Positions 6,843 to 12,738 of a DNA stretch of 12,738 bases are shown one piece after another; the stretch's first letter is position 1, and each line of letters opens with the position of its first letter. The notes below the pieces were generated by a model. It saw only the letters and a program-made list of their open reading frames with translations, searched no databases and was not told the DNA's origin. Made by a program: the position numbers and the translations under genes. Where the stretch lies: NCBI GenBank assembly GCA_963631655.1, contig CAVGRR010000045.1, positions 1-12,738 of the forward strand, read 5' to 3'. The DNA comes from Methanomethylophilus sp963631655 (GTDB taxonomy: Archaea; Thermoplasmatota; Thermoplasmata; Methanomassiliicoccales; Methanomethylophilaceae).

Positions 6843-9809
6843 TCAGTTTGCTGTGAATGTTACCGCCTCCGTATCGGTCTTATCTGATTTTCTGGATATA
6901 TCCGGTTTATTGGGGGTGATGGGGTCCTTGCTGCCCGAATCCCCTGACTTGATGGCTGCCTGTCCGTTCTGGATATCACTTGTGTCTTGAAGTTCTGAAT
7001 CGGAGAGAAGATCCGTGAAGGAGGTCTTATCTGATTTTCTGGATATATCCGGTTTATTGGGGGTGATGGGGTCCTTGCTGCCCGAATCCCCTGACTTGAT
7101 GGCCGCCTGTCCGTTCTGGATGTCGCCTGTATTCTGAAGTTCGGAATCGGAGATGACCTCTGTGAAAGAGACCATCTTTGAAACAGGATTCCGATCTGCA
7201 ATGACCTCATTGTCCGTTGTCTGGGACAGTTCCGGGTCTTCGAGGTACATGACGCCGTTCTCTCCTGCAAACCTGTGGCCGTTCAGGTATATTGCCTCGG
7301 GCATCAGCAGCTGAGAGTTCTGACCATAGAACTTGTAGCCTTCGAATGTATGGGTCCCGATGCGTTTGAATCCGTCCTCGACCCAGATCTCCTTCATGGT
7401 GCCTCTGCACTGATACTGGGGGGTGAACTGGCAACAGCAGTCGCATCCCGGAGTGAGGGTGTAGTCGAATGTATAGTTGCCCGTTCCGACTATGAAATGC
7501 ATAAATTCGATCCCGGAGCATCCTTCGAACGCAGGGTATGTGTCGGATGCCACGCTGTTGATACCCATCGGGATGGTGAGTGCTGTAAGGTTGGTGCACC
7601 GATAGAACGTATGGGCGCTGAGATGTCCGACGCTGCGGGGGATCACGAGAGAAGTGATGTTCAGTTCGCGGAACGAGTCTGCACCAATGGTCTTGACACC
7701 GTCCATGAACACGATGTCGGTCACGAGCCTGCTCTGGTACCAGGGGGTGAGCTGGTAGTAGAAACCGCTTGCTGGGTCTGTGGAATAATCCACTCCGATG
7801 CCGTCCGCTCCGGGCGTCAGGATTATGATCCTGAATGCATGACAATCTCCGAACGCGGGGAATGAGTTGGATGCCACGCTGTTGAGGGTGATGGGGATGG
7901 TGAGCTCGGACAGCTTGTCGCATTGGTAGAACGCATAGTTGCCCAGGGATTCGACGGTGTCGGGGATCACGAGAGAAGTGATGTTCAGTTCGCGGAACGC
8001 ATTGTTCCCGATGGTCTTGATACCGTCTTCGAAGACGACCTCGCTCAGAGAGGACCTGCTCTGGTACCAGGGGGTGAGCTGATAGCAGCAGTTGCACCCT
8101 CTGCCCGTCGAATAGTCATATCCGTATCCGGTGCCGGGCGTGAAGGTGACCTTCACCAGTCCGGTCACATTCTGGAAAGCGGGTATTCCGTCGATCCATG
8201 TCGCGTTGAGGCTGATCGGAAGGGTCAGGTCACGGATGCTGCAGTCGGCGAACGGATATGCTCCGAGGGTGCCGAGGGTGTCCGGAAGCACCATCTCCTC
8301 GGTCTTGCAGGCGTAGAAGGCATAGTCCCCGATGTGGGTGATGCCGTCCTCGATCGTGAGCATCTTGAGGTTCGGTGCACAGCTCCAGGGGCTGTACCTG
8401 CACGAGTTGAGGTTGTAATCGTAGCTTGTTCCGGTACCTTTGGTGACGGTTATGGTCTCGAGGGAGTCGTAGCAAGTCAATCCGCGGTCGTAGAAGGCAC
8501 TGCTTTCCACGCATTTCGCACTGATCGGAAGGGTGAGTTCCCTGATGTTGCAGCCGACGAACATGTACGATCCCAGGTCCGTGATGTTGTCGGAGATGAC
8601 GATCCTTTTCGCGACGCAGATGTTCATGTTCCAGGGTGCCAGACTCTGACAGTGGGTCCCTGCGGCATCCGAGTAGTTGAAGGGGGTTCCGCTTCCGCGG
8701 GTGAAGGTGAAATTCTGGATTGCTAGACAGTTCAGGAATGCGGGGAATGCCGCATCGCCGTAGGGGTTGAGGCTGATCGGAAGGGTCAGGTCGGTCAGGG
8801 ATGTGCAGCCGAAGAAGCAGCCCGATCCCAAATTAGTCATGCTCTCGGGTATCGTGACGGAGGCGATGTTCAGCTCGCGGAAGGCATGGGATCCGATGCT
8901 CTTGATGCCGTCTGCGAAGCTGATCTCCTTCAGAAGGCCGCGGCTCTGGTACCAGGGGGTGAGCTGATACCAGGCGTTGCTTCCTTTCTCAGAGGCGTAG
9001 TTGAATCCGGTACCGTTCGATCCGTAGGTGAAACTGATGGTCCTGATGTTGCAGCAACTTTCGAACGCACAGCACTCATCGGATCCGACAGTGTTGAGGC
9101 CGATCGGAATGATGAGTTCGTTCAGGTCCGTGCAGTTGTAGAAGCAGTGTTCTCCCAGGGCCATCATACTGCCGGGAAGGATGAGATATTCCACCTTCAG
9201 TTCGCGGAGGGAATCCGCACCGACGGTCTTGACGCCGTTCATGAAGCTGACATCTTCGAGGACGTCCCTGCTCTGATACCAGGGGGTGTTCTGATACCAG
9301 GCATCGGTCCCTTCAGTGAGAGCATAGTCGAATCCGATACCGTCGGTTCCGTAGGTGAAGACGACCTCATTGATATTGCTGCAGCCTGCAAATGCAGGAT
9401 ACTGGTCCGAGGTCACGCTGTTGAGGCCCATCGGGATCGTGAGTTTCTTCACATGGGTGCCCACGAATGCTGACTGTCCGAGTTTGGTTATGTTGTCCCC
9501 GATGACGATCTTCGTGATCTTTCCGCAGTAGTCGGACCACGGCGCATGCACGGAATCGTTGTAGTCGTACATCTCTCCGGAGCCGTAGATCTGCAGGGTG
9601 CCGTCCGAGTAATAGTAGTAATAGGCCTCCTGTCCGCACCATCCGCGTTCTATGACCGTCGCAGAAGAATTGTCCGATTCTGCGTGGATGACGAACAGCA
9701 CCGCCATCGCGGATGCGATGACAGCAATGATCGCCAGGACGGTCCCGAGCTTCAGGGAACTGTCTTTTCTCAATTTACTGTAAATGTTACCACCTCTGTT
9801 CTGTTCCAT
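6843..9809 (-). CDS. BspA-type leucine-rich-repeat secreted/surface protein, longest paralogue (LRR-1)
   Basis: This 988-residue protein begins with a short basic N-terminus and a hydrophobic segment at about residues 20-42 (TVLAIIAVIASAMAVLFVIHA), a signal peptide or membrane anchor. A Tyr-rich module (YYYYYSDGTLQIYGSGEMYDY) and a long BspA-type LRR solenoid follow. Eight 'Y ... P-W/Q' segments punctuate the solenoid; the other family members have six. Extra copies of the ITSLVIP / TPWYQSR module account for the difference. A cap (YLNGHRFAGENGVMYL) closes the solenoid. A Ser/Asp/Lys-rich tail then holds two 49-residue repeats (SGDSGSKDPITPNKPDISRK). The tail ends in TEAVTFTAN, encoded by what is LRR-2 leader sequence in another frame. 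I chose ATG 9809 because AAAGG lies 7 nt upstream and the conserved NIYSKL follows. The frame also extends to an ATG at 9989, but that would start upstream of the predicted promoter. Surface adhesion is a family-level inference. Confidence 0.88.
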   Translation of the reverse strand: MEQNRGGNIYSKLRKDSSLKLGTVLAIIAVIASAMAVLFVIHAESDNSSATVIERGWCGQEAYYYYYSDGTLQIYGSGEMYDYNDSVHAPWSDYCGKITKIVIGDNITKLGQSAFVGTHVKKLTIPMGLNSVTSDQYPAFAGCSNINEVVFTYGTDGIGFDYALTEGTDAWYQNTPWYQSRDVLEDVSFMNGVKTVGADSLRELKVEYLILPGSMMALGEHCFYNCTDLNELIIPIGLNTVGSDECCAFESCCNIRTISFTYGSNGTGFNYASEKGSNAWYQLTPWYQSRGLLKEISFADGIKSIGSHAFRELNIASVTIPESMTNLGSGCFFGCTSLTDLTLPISLNPYGDAAFPAFLNCLAIQNFTFTRGSGTPFNYSDAAGTHCQSLAPWNMNICVAKRIVISDNITDLGSYMFVGCNIRELTLPISAKCVESSAFYDRGLTCYDSLETITVTKGTGTSYDYNLNSCRYSPWSCAPNLKMLTIEDGITHIGDYAFYACKTEEMVLPDTLGTLGAYPFADCSIRDLTLPISLNATWIDGIPAFQNVTGLVKVTFTPGTGYGYDYSTGRGCNCCYQLTPWYQSRSSLSEVVFEDGIKTIGNNAFRELNITSLVIPDTVESLGNYAFYQCDKLSELTIPITLNSVASNSFPAFGDCHAFRIIILTPGADGIGVDYSTDPASGFYYQLTPWYQSRLVTDIVFMDGVKTIGADSFRELNITSLVIPRSVGHLSAHTFYRCTNLTALTIPMGINSVASDTYPAFEGCSGIEFMHFIVGTGNYTFDYTLTPGCDCCCQFTPQYQCRGTMKEIWVEDGFKRIGTHTFEGYKFYGQNSQLLMPEAIYLNGHRFAGENGVMYLEDPELSQTTDNEVIADRNPVSKMVSFTEVISDSELQNTGDIQNGQAAIKSGDSGSKDPITPNKPDISRKSDKTSFTDLLSDSELQDTSDIQNGQAAIKSGDSGSKDPITPNKPDISRKSDKTDTEAVTFTAN
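6876..7169. repeat. Two tandem 147-bp direct repeats in the tail of LRR-1
   Basis: Unit 1 is 6876-7022 and unit 2 is 7023-7169, offset by exactly 147 nt (49 codons), so the repeat stays in frame. The first 81 nt of each unit are identical; the remainder has scattered substitutions. This points to a recent duplication or to gene conversion between the copies. The encoded repeat is hydrophilic (Ser, Asp, Lys, Pro) and lies after the LRR solenoid, like a spacer or stalk. Confidence 0.92.
7638..7999. repeat. Near-identical LRR module duplication within LRR-1 (period 324 nt)
   Basis: A 38-nt identical block at 7638-7675 recurs at 7962-7999, exactly 324 nt (108 codons) apart, marking two adjacent copies of one module. 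A second block beginning GCTCTGGTACCAGGGGGTGA recurs at 7731, 8058 and 8943. At the other end of the gene, the equivalent modules at about 8869 and 9196 are 327 nt apart. LRR-2 lacks one such module at each end. These repeats are coding and account for the length difference between paralogues. Confidence 0.85.
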
Positions 9810-9919
9810 TTTCCGGCCTTTTCGGATCTTTCCGGCCGTTGTACTGTCGAGGAAGGGCTTGGTTGCACAGCCTTTGTTGTATATCCAGACGCAGTGTGCA
9901 CTATTAGTAGAACTCTGGA

Positions 9920-9943
9920 AATCTTCATATACAGGATGAATTC
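9920..9943 (-). promoter_or_regulatory. Candidate promoter of LRR-1 (TATA box TGTATAT)
   Basis: The minus strand reads GAATT-N5-TGTATAT-N-AAGATT. The same 24-nt block occurs upstream of LRR-3 with 20 of 24 positions identical. The TATA core is at 9933-9927, which predicts transcription start near 9903 and a leader of about 95 nt before ATG 9809. The leader itself is also partly conserved with LRR-3, for example GCTGTGCAAC followed by AA. Confidence 0.6.
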
Positions 9944-10043
9944 GGTATCTGATACAGACAATAAGCGGACAAAGTGTAATTATGTCCACATAATCAAATC
10001 ACAATGATGTAATAATCAAAATAATATATCAAATTCAATTGTT

Positions 10044-10061
10044 TTCATTACAGATAATTGT
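10044..10061. promoter_or_regulatory. Shared upstream element, copy 1 (TTCATTACA-NN-TAATTGT)
   Basis: This 18-nt element matches 12454-12471 at 16 of 18 positions. It lies 111 nt upstream of the LRR-1 TATA box; the other copy lies 110 nt upstream of the LRR-3 TATA box. Matched sequence with matched spacing suggests a regulator-binding site, but two AT-rich duplicated intergenic regions could also retain it by descent. Confidence 0.4.
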
Positions 10062-10072
10062 ATATCTATGAG

Positions 10073-10114
10073 AAAAAAAGGTTTTGAGGGAGACCGGTCT
10101 TGAAGGTCCCCCTC
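10073..10114 (-). terminator. Hairpin plus T-run terminator of LRR-3
   Basis: Arms at 10086-10095 and 10105-10114 (GAGGGAGACC / GGTCCCCCTC) pair over 10 positions with one mismatch around a 9-nt loop. On the minus strand the hairpin is followed by AAAACC and seven T (10079-10073). It starts 18 nt after the LRR-3 stop codon. Archaea often terminate on T-runs alone, so the T-run is the key part. Confidence 0.75.
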
Positions 10115-10132
10115 GGGCAGGAAGATCCGCCT

Positions 10133-12265
10133 TCACAGGTATTTGGTGTCCTTGTTGTTCAGGAAGTCTCCTGTACGCGGAATGTGGAAGTCAGGAGGGA
10201 CGTCCCTGTCGATGACCACCTTGATCTTCGTGTCCGGAACATCGTCAGTATCTTCGTATTCGGTCCCGGGCTGGGGTTCCGTTGCGGGAGTCTCCTGAGC
10301 GTCTGAATACGGATTGATCCACATCTCACCGCTTTTCTTGGCCAGATAATTGTTTCCGCTCAGGTTCTCCGCCGTGGGCTCCACTACATCGCCGTTCGTC
10401 TTGTGGAAGTTGTATCCGTAGAACGCGTACTGTCCGATGTAATTGATCCCCTTTTCGAAGTCCAGGTTCCTCACCGGACCTCCGTGACCGGCTATCCAGG
10501 GCGGAAGGTAATCCTCGCGGTAGTCGAATCCGATCCCGTCCTTTCCGGGGGTGAACACGATGTACACGAAATCGCTCATGTAGAATGCGGGATGTTCGGC
10601 GGAGCCGACGGCATCGAGAGAGATCGGGATGACGAGACCTGAAACGTGCCAGCACTGGTAGAATGCATATTCTCCCAGGGATTCCACGGTGCTCGGGAGT
10701 CTGATACAGCCGATCATCAGGTCGTGGAACGCATTGGTCCCGATGTGCTTGATGCCCTCTTCGAACACGATGGTCGATACACAGCGCAGGCTGATGTACC
10801 AGGGGGTGTTCTCGCACCAGCAGTTGCTTCCTTCATTCTTGGCATAGTCGAATCCGTATCCGGTACCGGGAGTGAAGGTGATCGTTGTCATTCCTCTCTG
10901 GGGGTAGCCGAACGCAGGATACTTGTCGAGCCATACCGCGTTGAGACTGATCGGGATGGTCAGGTCCTGGATGTTGCAGTTGCCGAAAGTGTATGCGCCG
11001 AGGGCACCCAACGAGTTCGGGAGGACGACCTTGGGTGCGACGCATCCGTAGAACGTGTAGGCTCCCAGACGGGTAACGCCTTCCTCCACGGTGAGGATAT
11101 CGATCTTCGTGGCGGTGTTCCAGGGGTTGTATTTGCACGAGGAGTCGTCGTAATCGGGTCCGGATCCGTTGCCTTTGGTGATGGTGAGCTTGGTGAGGTT
11201 GGTGAATCCCTCTCCGTCGACGTAGAACGCCTTGCTGTCGCCGCATTTCACGTTGACAGGAATGGTGAGTTCGCCGATGTTGCATCCGAAGAACATGTAC
11301 TTTCCGAGGGAGGTGACATCATCGGAGATGACGACCTTCTTCGTGATGCTGTGGTTCATGTTCCAGGGGGCGAGATTGGCGTTGTCGGCCGATCCCCACC
11401 AATGGGAGTAATCGAACGGCACTCCGTTCCCGCGGGTGATGGTGACGCTGTTGACCGCCACGCATCCCTGGAATGCGGGATATTTCTCGTTTCCGTAGGA
11501 GTTGAGGCTCACCGGAATGGTGATGTCGGTGATCCCTGCGCAGTTGAAGAAGCAGTGGTTTCCGAGGGAGGTCACACTTTCGGGGAGGTTCACCGCGGTT
11601 ATGTTCAGTTCCCTGAACGCATCGTTTCCGATGTGGGTGGTGCCGTCTGCGAAGGTGACGGTCTTCAGGTTGTCCCTGCTCTCATACCAGGGGGTGTTCT
11701 GGTACCAGGAGTTCGAATCCGGGTATGCGTCATAGTCGAATCCGTATCCGTCCTTTCCGATAGTGAAGTTGATCTTCTCGATCCTGTAACAGCCTGCGAA
11801 GGCAGGACTCACGTCGGACACCACGCTGTTGATGGTGATCGGGATTGTCAGTTCGGTGACGTATTTCAGGCCGATGAATGCCGACGCTCCGAGCTGAGTG
11901 ATATCGTTGCCGATCACGATTTTCCTGATGTCCTCGCGGTGATCGTACCAGGGCGGGTGTGTGAAACTATTGTAATCGTACATTGCACCGGACCCGCTGA
12001 TCTCCAGGGTTCCGTCCGAATAGAAGTAGTAGTAGGCGTCCGGTCCGCACCATCCGCTTTCGTTGACCTCGGCGGATGAACTGTCTGTCTCCGCGTGGAG
12101 GACGAACAATACTGTCACAGCGGAAGCGATGACGGCCAAGATGGTCAAGACCGTTATGAGCTTCATCGAACCGCTGGTTCTGATTTTATTGTAAATGTTA
12201 CCATCCCATTTTACTGTATATTTTCTGATGTTCCTTGTTCTTCCGATGTCGGTGACACCGGACAC
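10133..12265 (-). CDS. BspA-type leucine-rich-repeat secreted/surface protein (LRR-3)
   Basis: From GTG 12265 this is a 710-residue protein. Its hydrophobic segment is at about residues 36-56 (LITVLTILAVIASAVTVLFVLHA), followed by YYYFYSDGTLEISGSGAMYDY and BspA-type LRRs with six 'Y ... P-W' segments (HPPW, NTPW, LAPW, NPW, NTPW, PPW). The cap is PTAENLSG. The tail is acidic and Pro/Thr-rich (DAQETPATEPQPGTEYED). No C-terminal membrane segment is seen. The start is uncertain. The family motif DGNIYNKIR (residues 21-29) argues for a start upstream of it, and GTG 12265 is the only standard choice, although without a ribosome-binding site. ATG 12166 would give a clean signal peptide. The ATG equivalent to the LRR-1 start (in AAAATGGGATGG) is out of frame here and stops after three codons. 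Function as an adhesin or surface protein is inferred from the family. Confidence 0.87.
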   Translation of the reverse strand: MSGVTDIGRTRNIRKYTVKWDGNIYNKIRTSGSMKLITVLTILAVIASAVTVLFVLHAETDSSSAEVNESGWCGPDAYYYFYSDGTLEISGSGAMYDYNSFTHPPWYDHREDIRKIVIGNDITQLGASAFIGLKYVTELTIPITINSVVSDVSPAFAGCYRIEKINFTIGKDGYGFDYDAYPDSNSWYQNTPWYESRDNLKTVTFADGTTHIGNDAFRELNITAVNLPESVTSLGNHCFFNCAGITDITIPVSLNSYGNEKYPAFQGCVAVNSVTITRGNGVPFDYSHWWGSADNANLAPWNMNHSITKKVVISDDVTSLGKYMFFGCNIGELTIPVNVKCGDSKAFYVDGEGFTNLTKLTITKGNGSGPDYDDSSCKYNPWNTATKIDILTVEEGVTRLGAYTFYGCVAPKVVLPNSLGALGAYTFGNCNIQDLTIPISLNAVWLDKYPAFGYPQRGMTTITFTPGTGYGFDYAKNEGSNCWCENTPWYISLRCVSTIVFEEGIKHIGTNAFHDLMIGCIRLPSTVESLGEYAFYQCWHVSGLVIPISLDAVGSAEHPAFYMSDFVYIVFTPGKDGIGFDYREDYLPPWIAGHGGPVRNLDFEKGINYIGQYAFYGYNFHKTNGDVVEPTAENLSGNNYLAKKSGEMWINPYSDAQETPATEPQPGTEYEDTDDVPDTKIKVVIDRDVPPDFHIPRTGDFLNNKDTKYL

Positions 12266-12330
12266 GCGTTTTGTTGCACAGCACGTGATAGATATGAATA
12301 CGACGTGCAGACTATTTGTAAAACATCGAT

Positions 12331-12354
12331 AATCTTAATATACAAGAAAAATTC
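12331..12354 (-). promoter_or_regulatory. Candidate promoter of LRR-3 (TATA box TGTATAT)
   Basis: The minus strand reads GAATT-N5-TGTATAT-N-AAGATT, with the TATA core at 12344-12338 and 20 of 24 positions shared with the LRR-1 promoter. Transcription start would be near 12314, about 50 nt before GTG 12265. A conserved leader with AATAGT, GCAC and GCTGTGCAAC lies between. Confidence 0.6.
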
Positions 12355-12453
12355 AAGAATTATTACAGTGAATTTGCAGATAGTTGGTAACGGACAATTT
12401 ATTGTAAATGTTTAACAAGTAATGATTCAATCATTTATTTATAAAATATTGAA

Positions 12454-12471
12454 TTCATTACAATTAATTGT
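12454..12471. promoter_or_regulatory. Shared upstream element, copy 2 (contains palindrome CAATTAATTG)
   Basis: This copy of the element at 10044-10061 contains a perfect 10-bp palindrome at 12461-12470 that is imperfect in the first copy (CAGATAATTG). It lies 110 nt upstream of the LRR-3 TATA box. A role in regulation is inference. Confidence 0.4.
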
Positions 12472-12534
12472 GGTTCAATTGAAACATTATTTATTCGATC
12501 ATAGGGGAAAGGATCCCCATAAAATGTTGTGACA

Positions 12535-12556
12535 GGAGCTCCCTGGCGGGAGCTCC
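12535..12556 (-). terminator. Terminator-like hairpin after the partial LRR gene
   Basis: GGAGCTCCC and GGGAGCTCC form a perfect 9-bp stem around the 4-nt loop TGGC, starting 2 nt after the stop codon of the gene at the right edge. On the minus strand ATTTTAT follows about 10 nt later rather than a long T-run, so it may work as a weak terminator or protect the 3' end of the transcript. Confidence 0.65.
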
Positions 12557-12558
12557 CA

Positions 12559-12738
12559 TCAGATTTTCACCGAGGTCAAGCATTTGTAATCGATTTCGGC
12601 AGGAACCTCCGTCGCGGAGATCTCTTGCGCGTCGGACGCATGATCTATCACGTACTCTCCGTTGGTGGCCTTTGTGAAGACATGTCCGCTCAGATATTCG
12701 GCGGTAGGCTGCAGGACCTCTCCGTCATCTCCGATGAA
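12559..12738 (-). CDS. C-terminal end of a fourth BspA-type LRR paralogue (partial)
   Basis: Reading the minus strand in from the right edge gives 59 codons and a TGA at 12561-12559, with no start because the gene is cut by the window. The fragment contains the family's C-terminal cap, GEVLQPTAEYLSGHVF. It aligns with PTAENLSG of LRR-3 and ASAENLSG of LRR-2. A tail with DAQEISATEVPAE follows and is close to DAQETPATEPQP of LRR-3, so LRR-3 is its nearest relative here at this end. The last residues (YKCLTSVKI) are unlike the other members. The fragment shows that the LRR array continues beyond the window. Confidence 0.85.
   Translation of the reverse strand, partial: FIGDDGEVLQPTAEYLSGHVFTKATNGEYVIDHASDAQEISATEVPAEIDYKCLTSVKI

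Larger units (their letters stand above)
9990..10132. other. AT-rich intergenic island between LRR-3 and LRR-1
   Basis: No gene is seen here. The DNA is strongly AT-rich compared with the flanking coding sequence. It holds the terminator of LRR-3 (10073-10114) and an element (10044-10061) that recurs in the other island with the same spacing from the downstream TATA box. The control region of LRR-1 continues into 9810-9989. Confidence 0.7.
12266..12558. other. AT-rich intergenic island between the partial LRR gene and LRR-3
   Basis: No gene is seen here. It contains the LRR-3 promoter (12331-12354), an element shared with the other island (12454-12471), a small hairpin (GGGGA 12504-12508 / TCCCC 12514-12518) and the terminator-like hairpin of the upstream gene (12535-12556). 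The middle part, about 12345-12500, is very AT-rich. Confidence 0.7.

Noticed and set aside
6843..6905. Programmed -1 frameshift joining LRR-1 to LRR-2 into one giant protein
   Set aside because: The frames are related by -1 and overlap between the LRR-2-frame TAA and the LRR-1 TGA, but no slippery heptamer is seen in that stretch. A deletion junction explains the arrangement more simply.
6876..9700. Repeated blocks resembling a CRISPR array or microsatellite
   Set aside because: The repeats are 147 or about 324 nt, in frame, and encode LRR modules or a tail spacer. There are no unique spacers of constant length.
10646..12079. Long plus-strand open frame of 477 codons opposite LRR-3, and similar ones at 6133-6990, 7923-8726 and 8886-9473
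   Set aside because: They lie antisense to the repetitive LRR genes, recur at equivalent places in each paralogue, and encode Val/Gly/Glu/Asp-rich sequence with no recognisable domain. They are shadows of codon bias in the real genes.
12185..12412. 15-bp direct repeat TTTATTGTAAATGTT at 12185-12199 and 12398-12412, first read as a leader remnant of a lost gene
   Set aside because: The second copy lies in very AT-rich DNA, and the surrounding sequence aligns better with the corresponding upstream region of LRR-1. Chance or low-complexity similarity is more likely.

Overview
This window looks like a stretch of chromosome from a gut-associated archaeon, most likely a Thermoplasmatota methanogen related to the Methanomassiliicoccales / Methanomethylophilus group (inference, moderate confidence). 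Four things point there. PyrB and PyrI are adjacent and followed by an archaeal UPF0200 P-loop protein. The candidate promoters are archaeal-type, with TATA boxes and AT-rich leaders. The coding DNA is moderately GC-rich and broken by very AT-rich intergenic islands. Two protein types present are typical of gut microbes: BspA-like leucine-rich-repeat (LRR) proteins and an AAA-like ATPase/PD-(D/E)XK protein.

Layout. From 15 to 1655 one plus-strand gene encodes an AAA-ATPase-like protein with a C-terminal PD-(D/E)XK nuclease-like domain. It converges on a minus-strand gene cluster. Read in transcription order, that cluster is pyrB (4645-3716), pyrI (3716-3237), a UPF0200 P-loop protein (3237-2704), an 88-residue unknown protein (2707-2441) and a DUF92 membrane protein (2426-1692). 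The first four genes overlap by 1-4 nt at each junction and the fifth follows after 14 nt, so this is very probably one operon. A TATA-like promoter and a perfect 10-bp palindrome lie upstream of pyrB.

From 4873 to the right edge the minus strand carries a tandem family of at least four paralogous BspA-type LRR genes. In transcription order these are a partial one entering from the right edge (12738-12559), LRR-3 (12265-10133), LRR-1 (9809-6843) and LRR-2 (6801-4873). They share an N-terminal membrane/signal segment, a Tyr-rich N-terminal module, a solenoid of LRRs interrupted by a recurrent 'G-x-G-x-x-x-D-Y ... P-W' segment, and a C-terminal cap. They differ in the number of about 108-residue modules. 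Two AT-rich intergenic islands (9990-10132 and 12266-12558) carry matching promoters, leaders and an upstream element, and terminator-like hairpins follow two of the genes.

The most unusual spot is the LRR-1/LRR-2 junction. The normal intergenic region is missing there, and the last codons of LRR-1 are the out-of-frame leader of LRR-2. This leaves LRR-2 with no promoter of the family type and no standard start codon ahead of its conserved N-terminus. The array reads as an expanding, recombining family of surface or secreted proteins, plausibly adhesins. That role is inferred from the BspA family and is not shown by the sequence.
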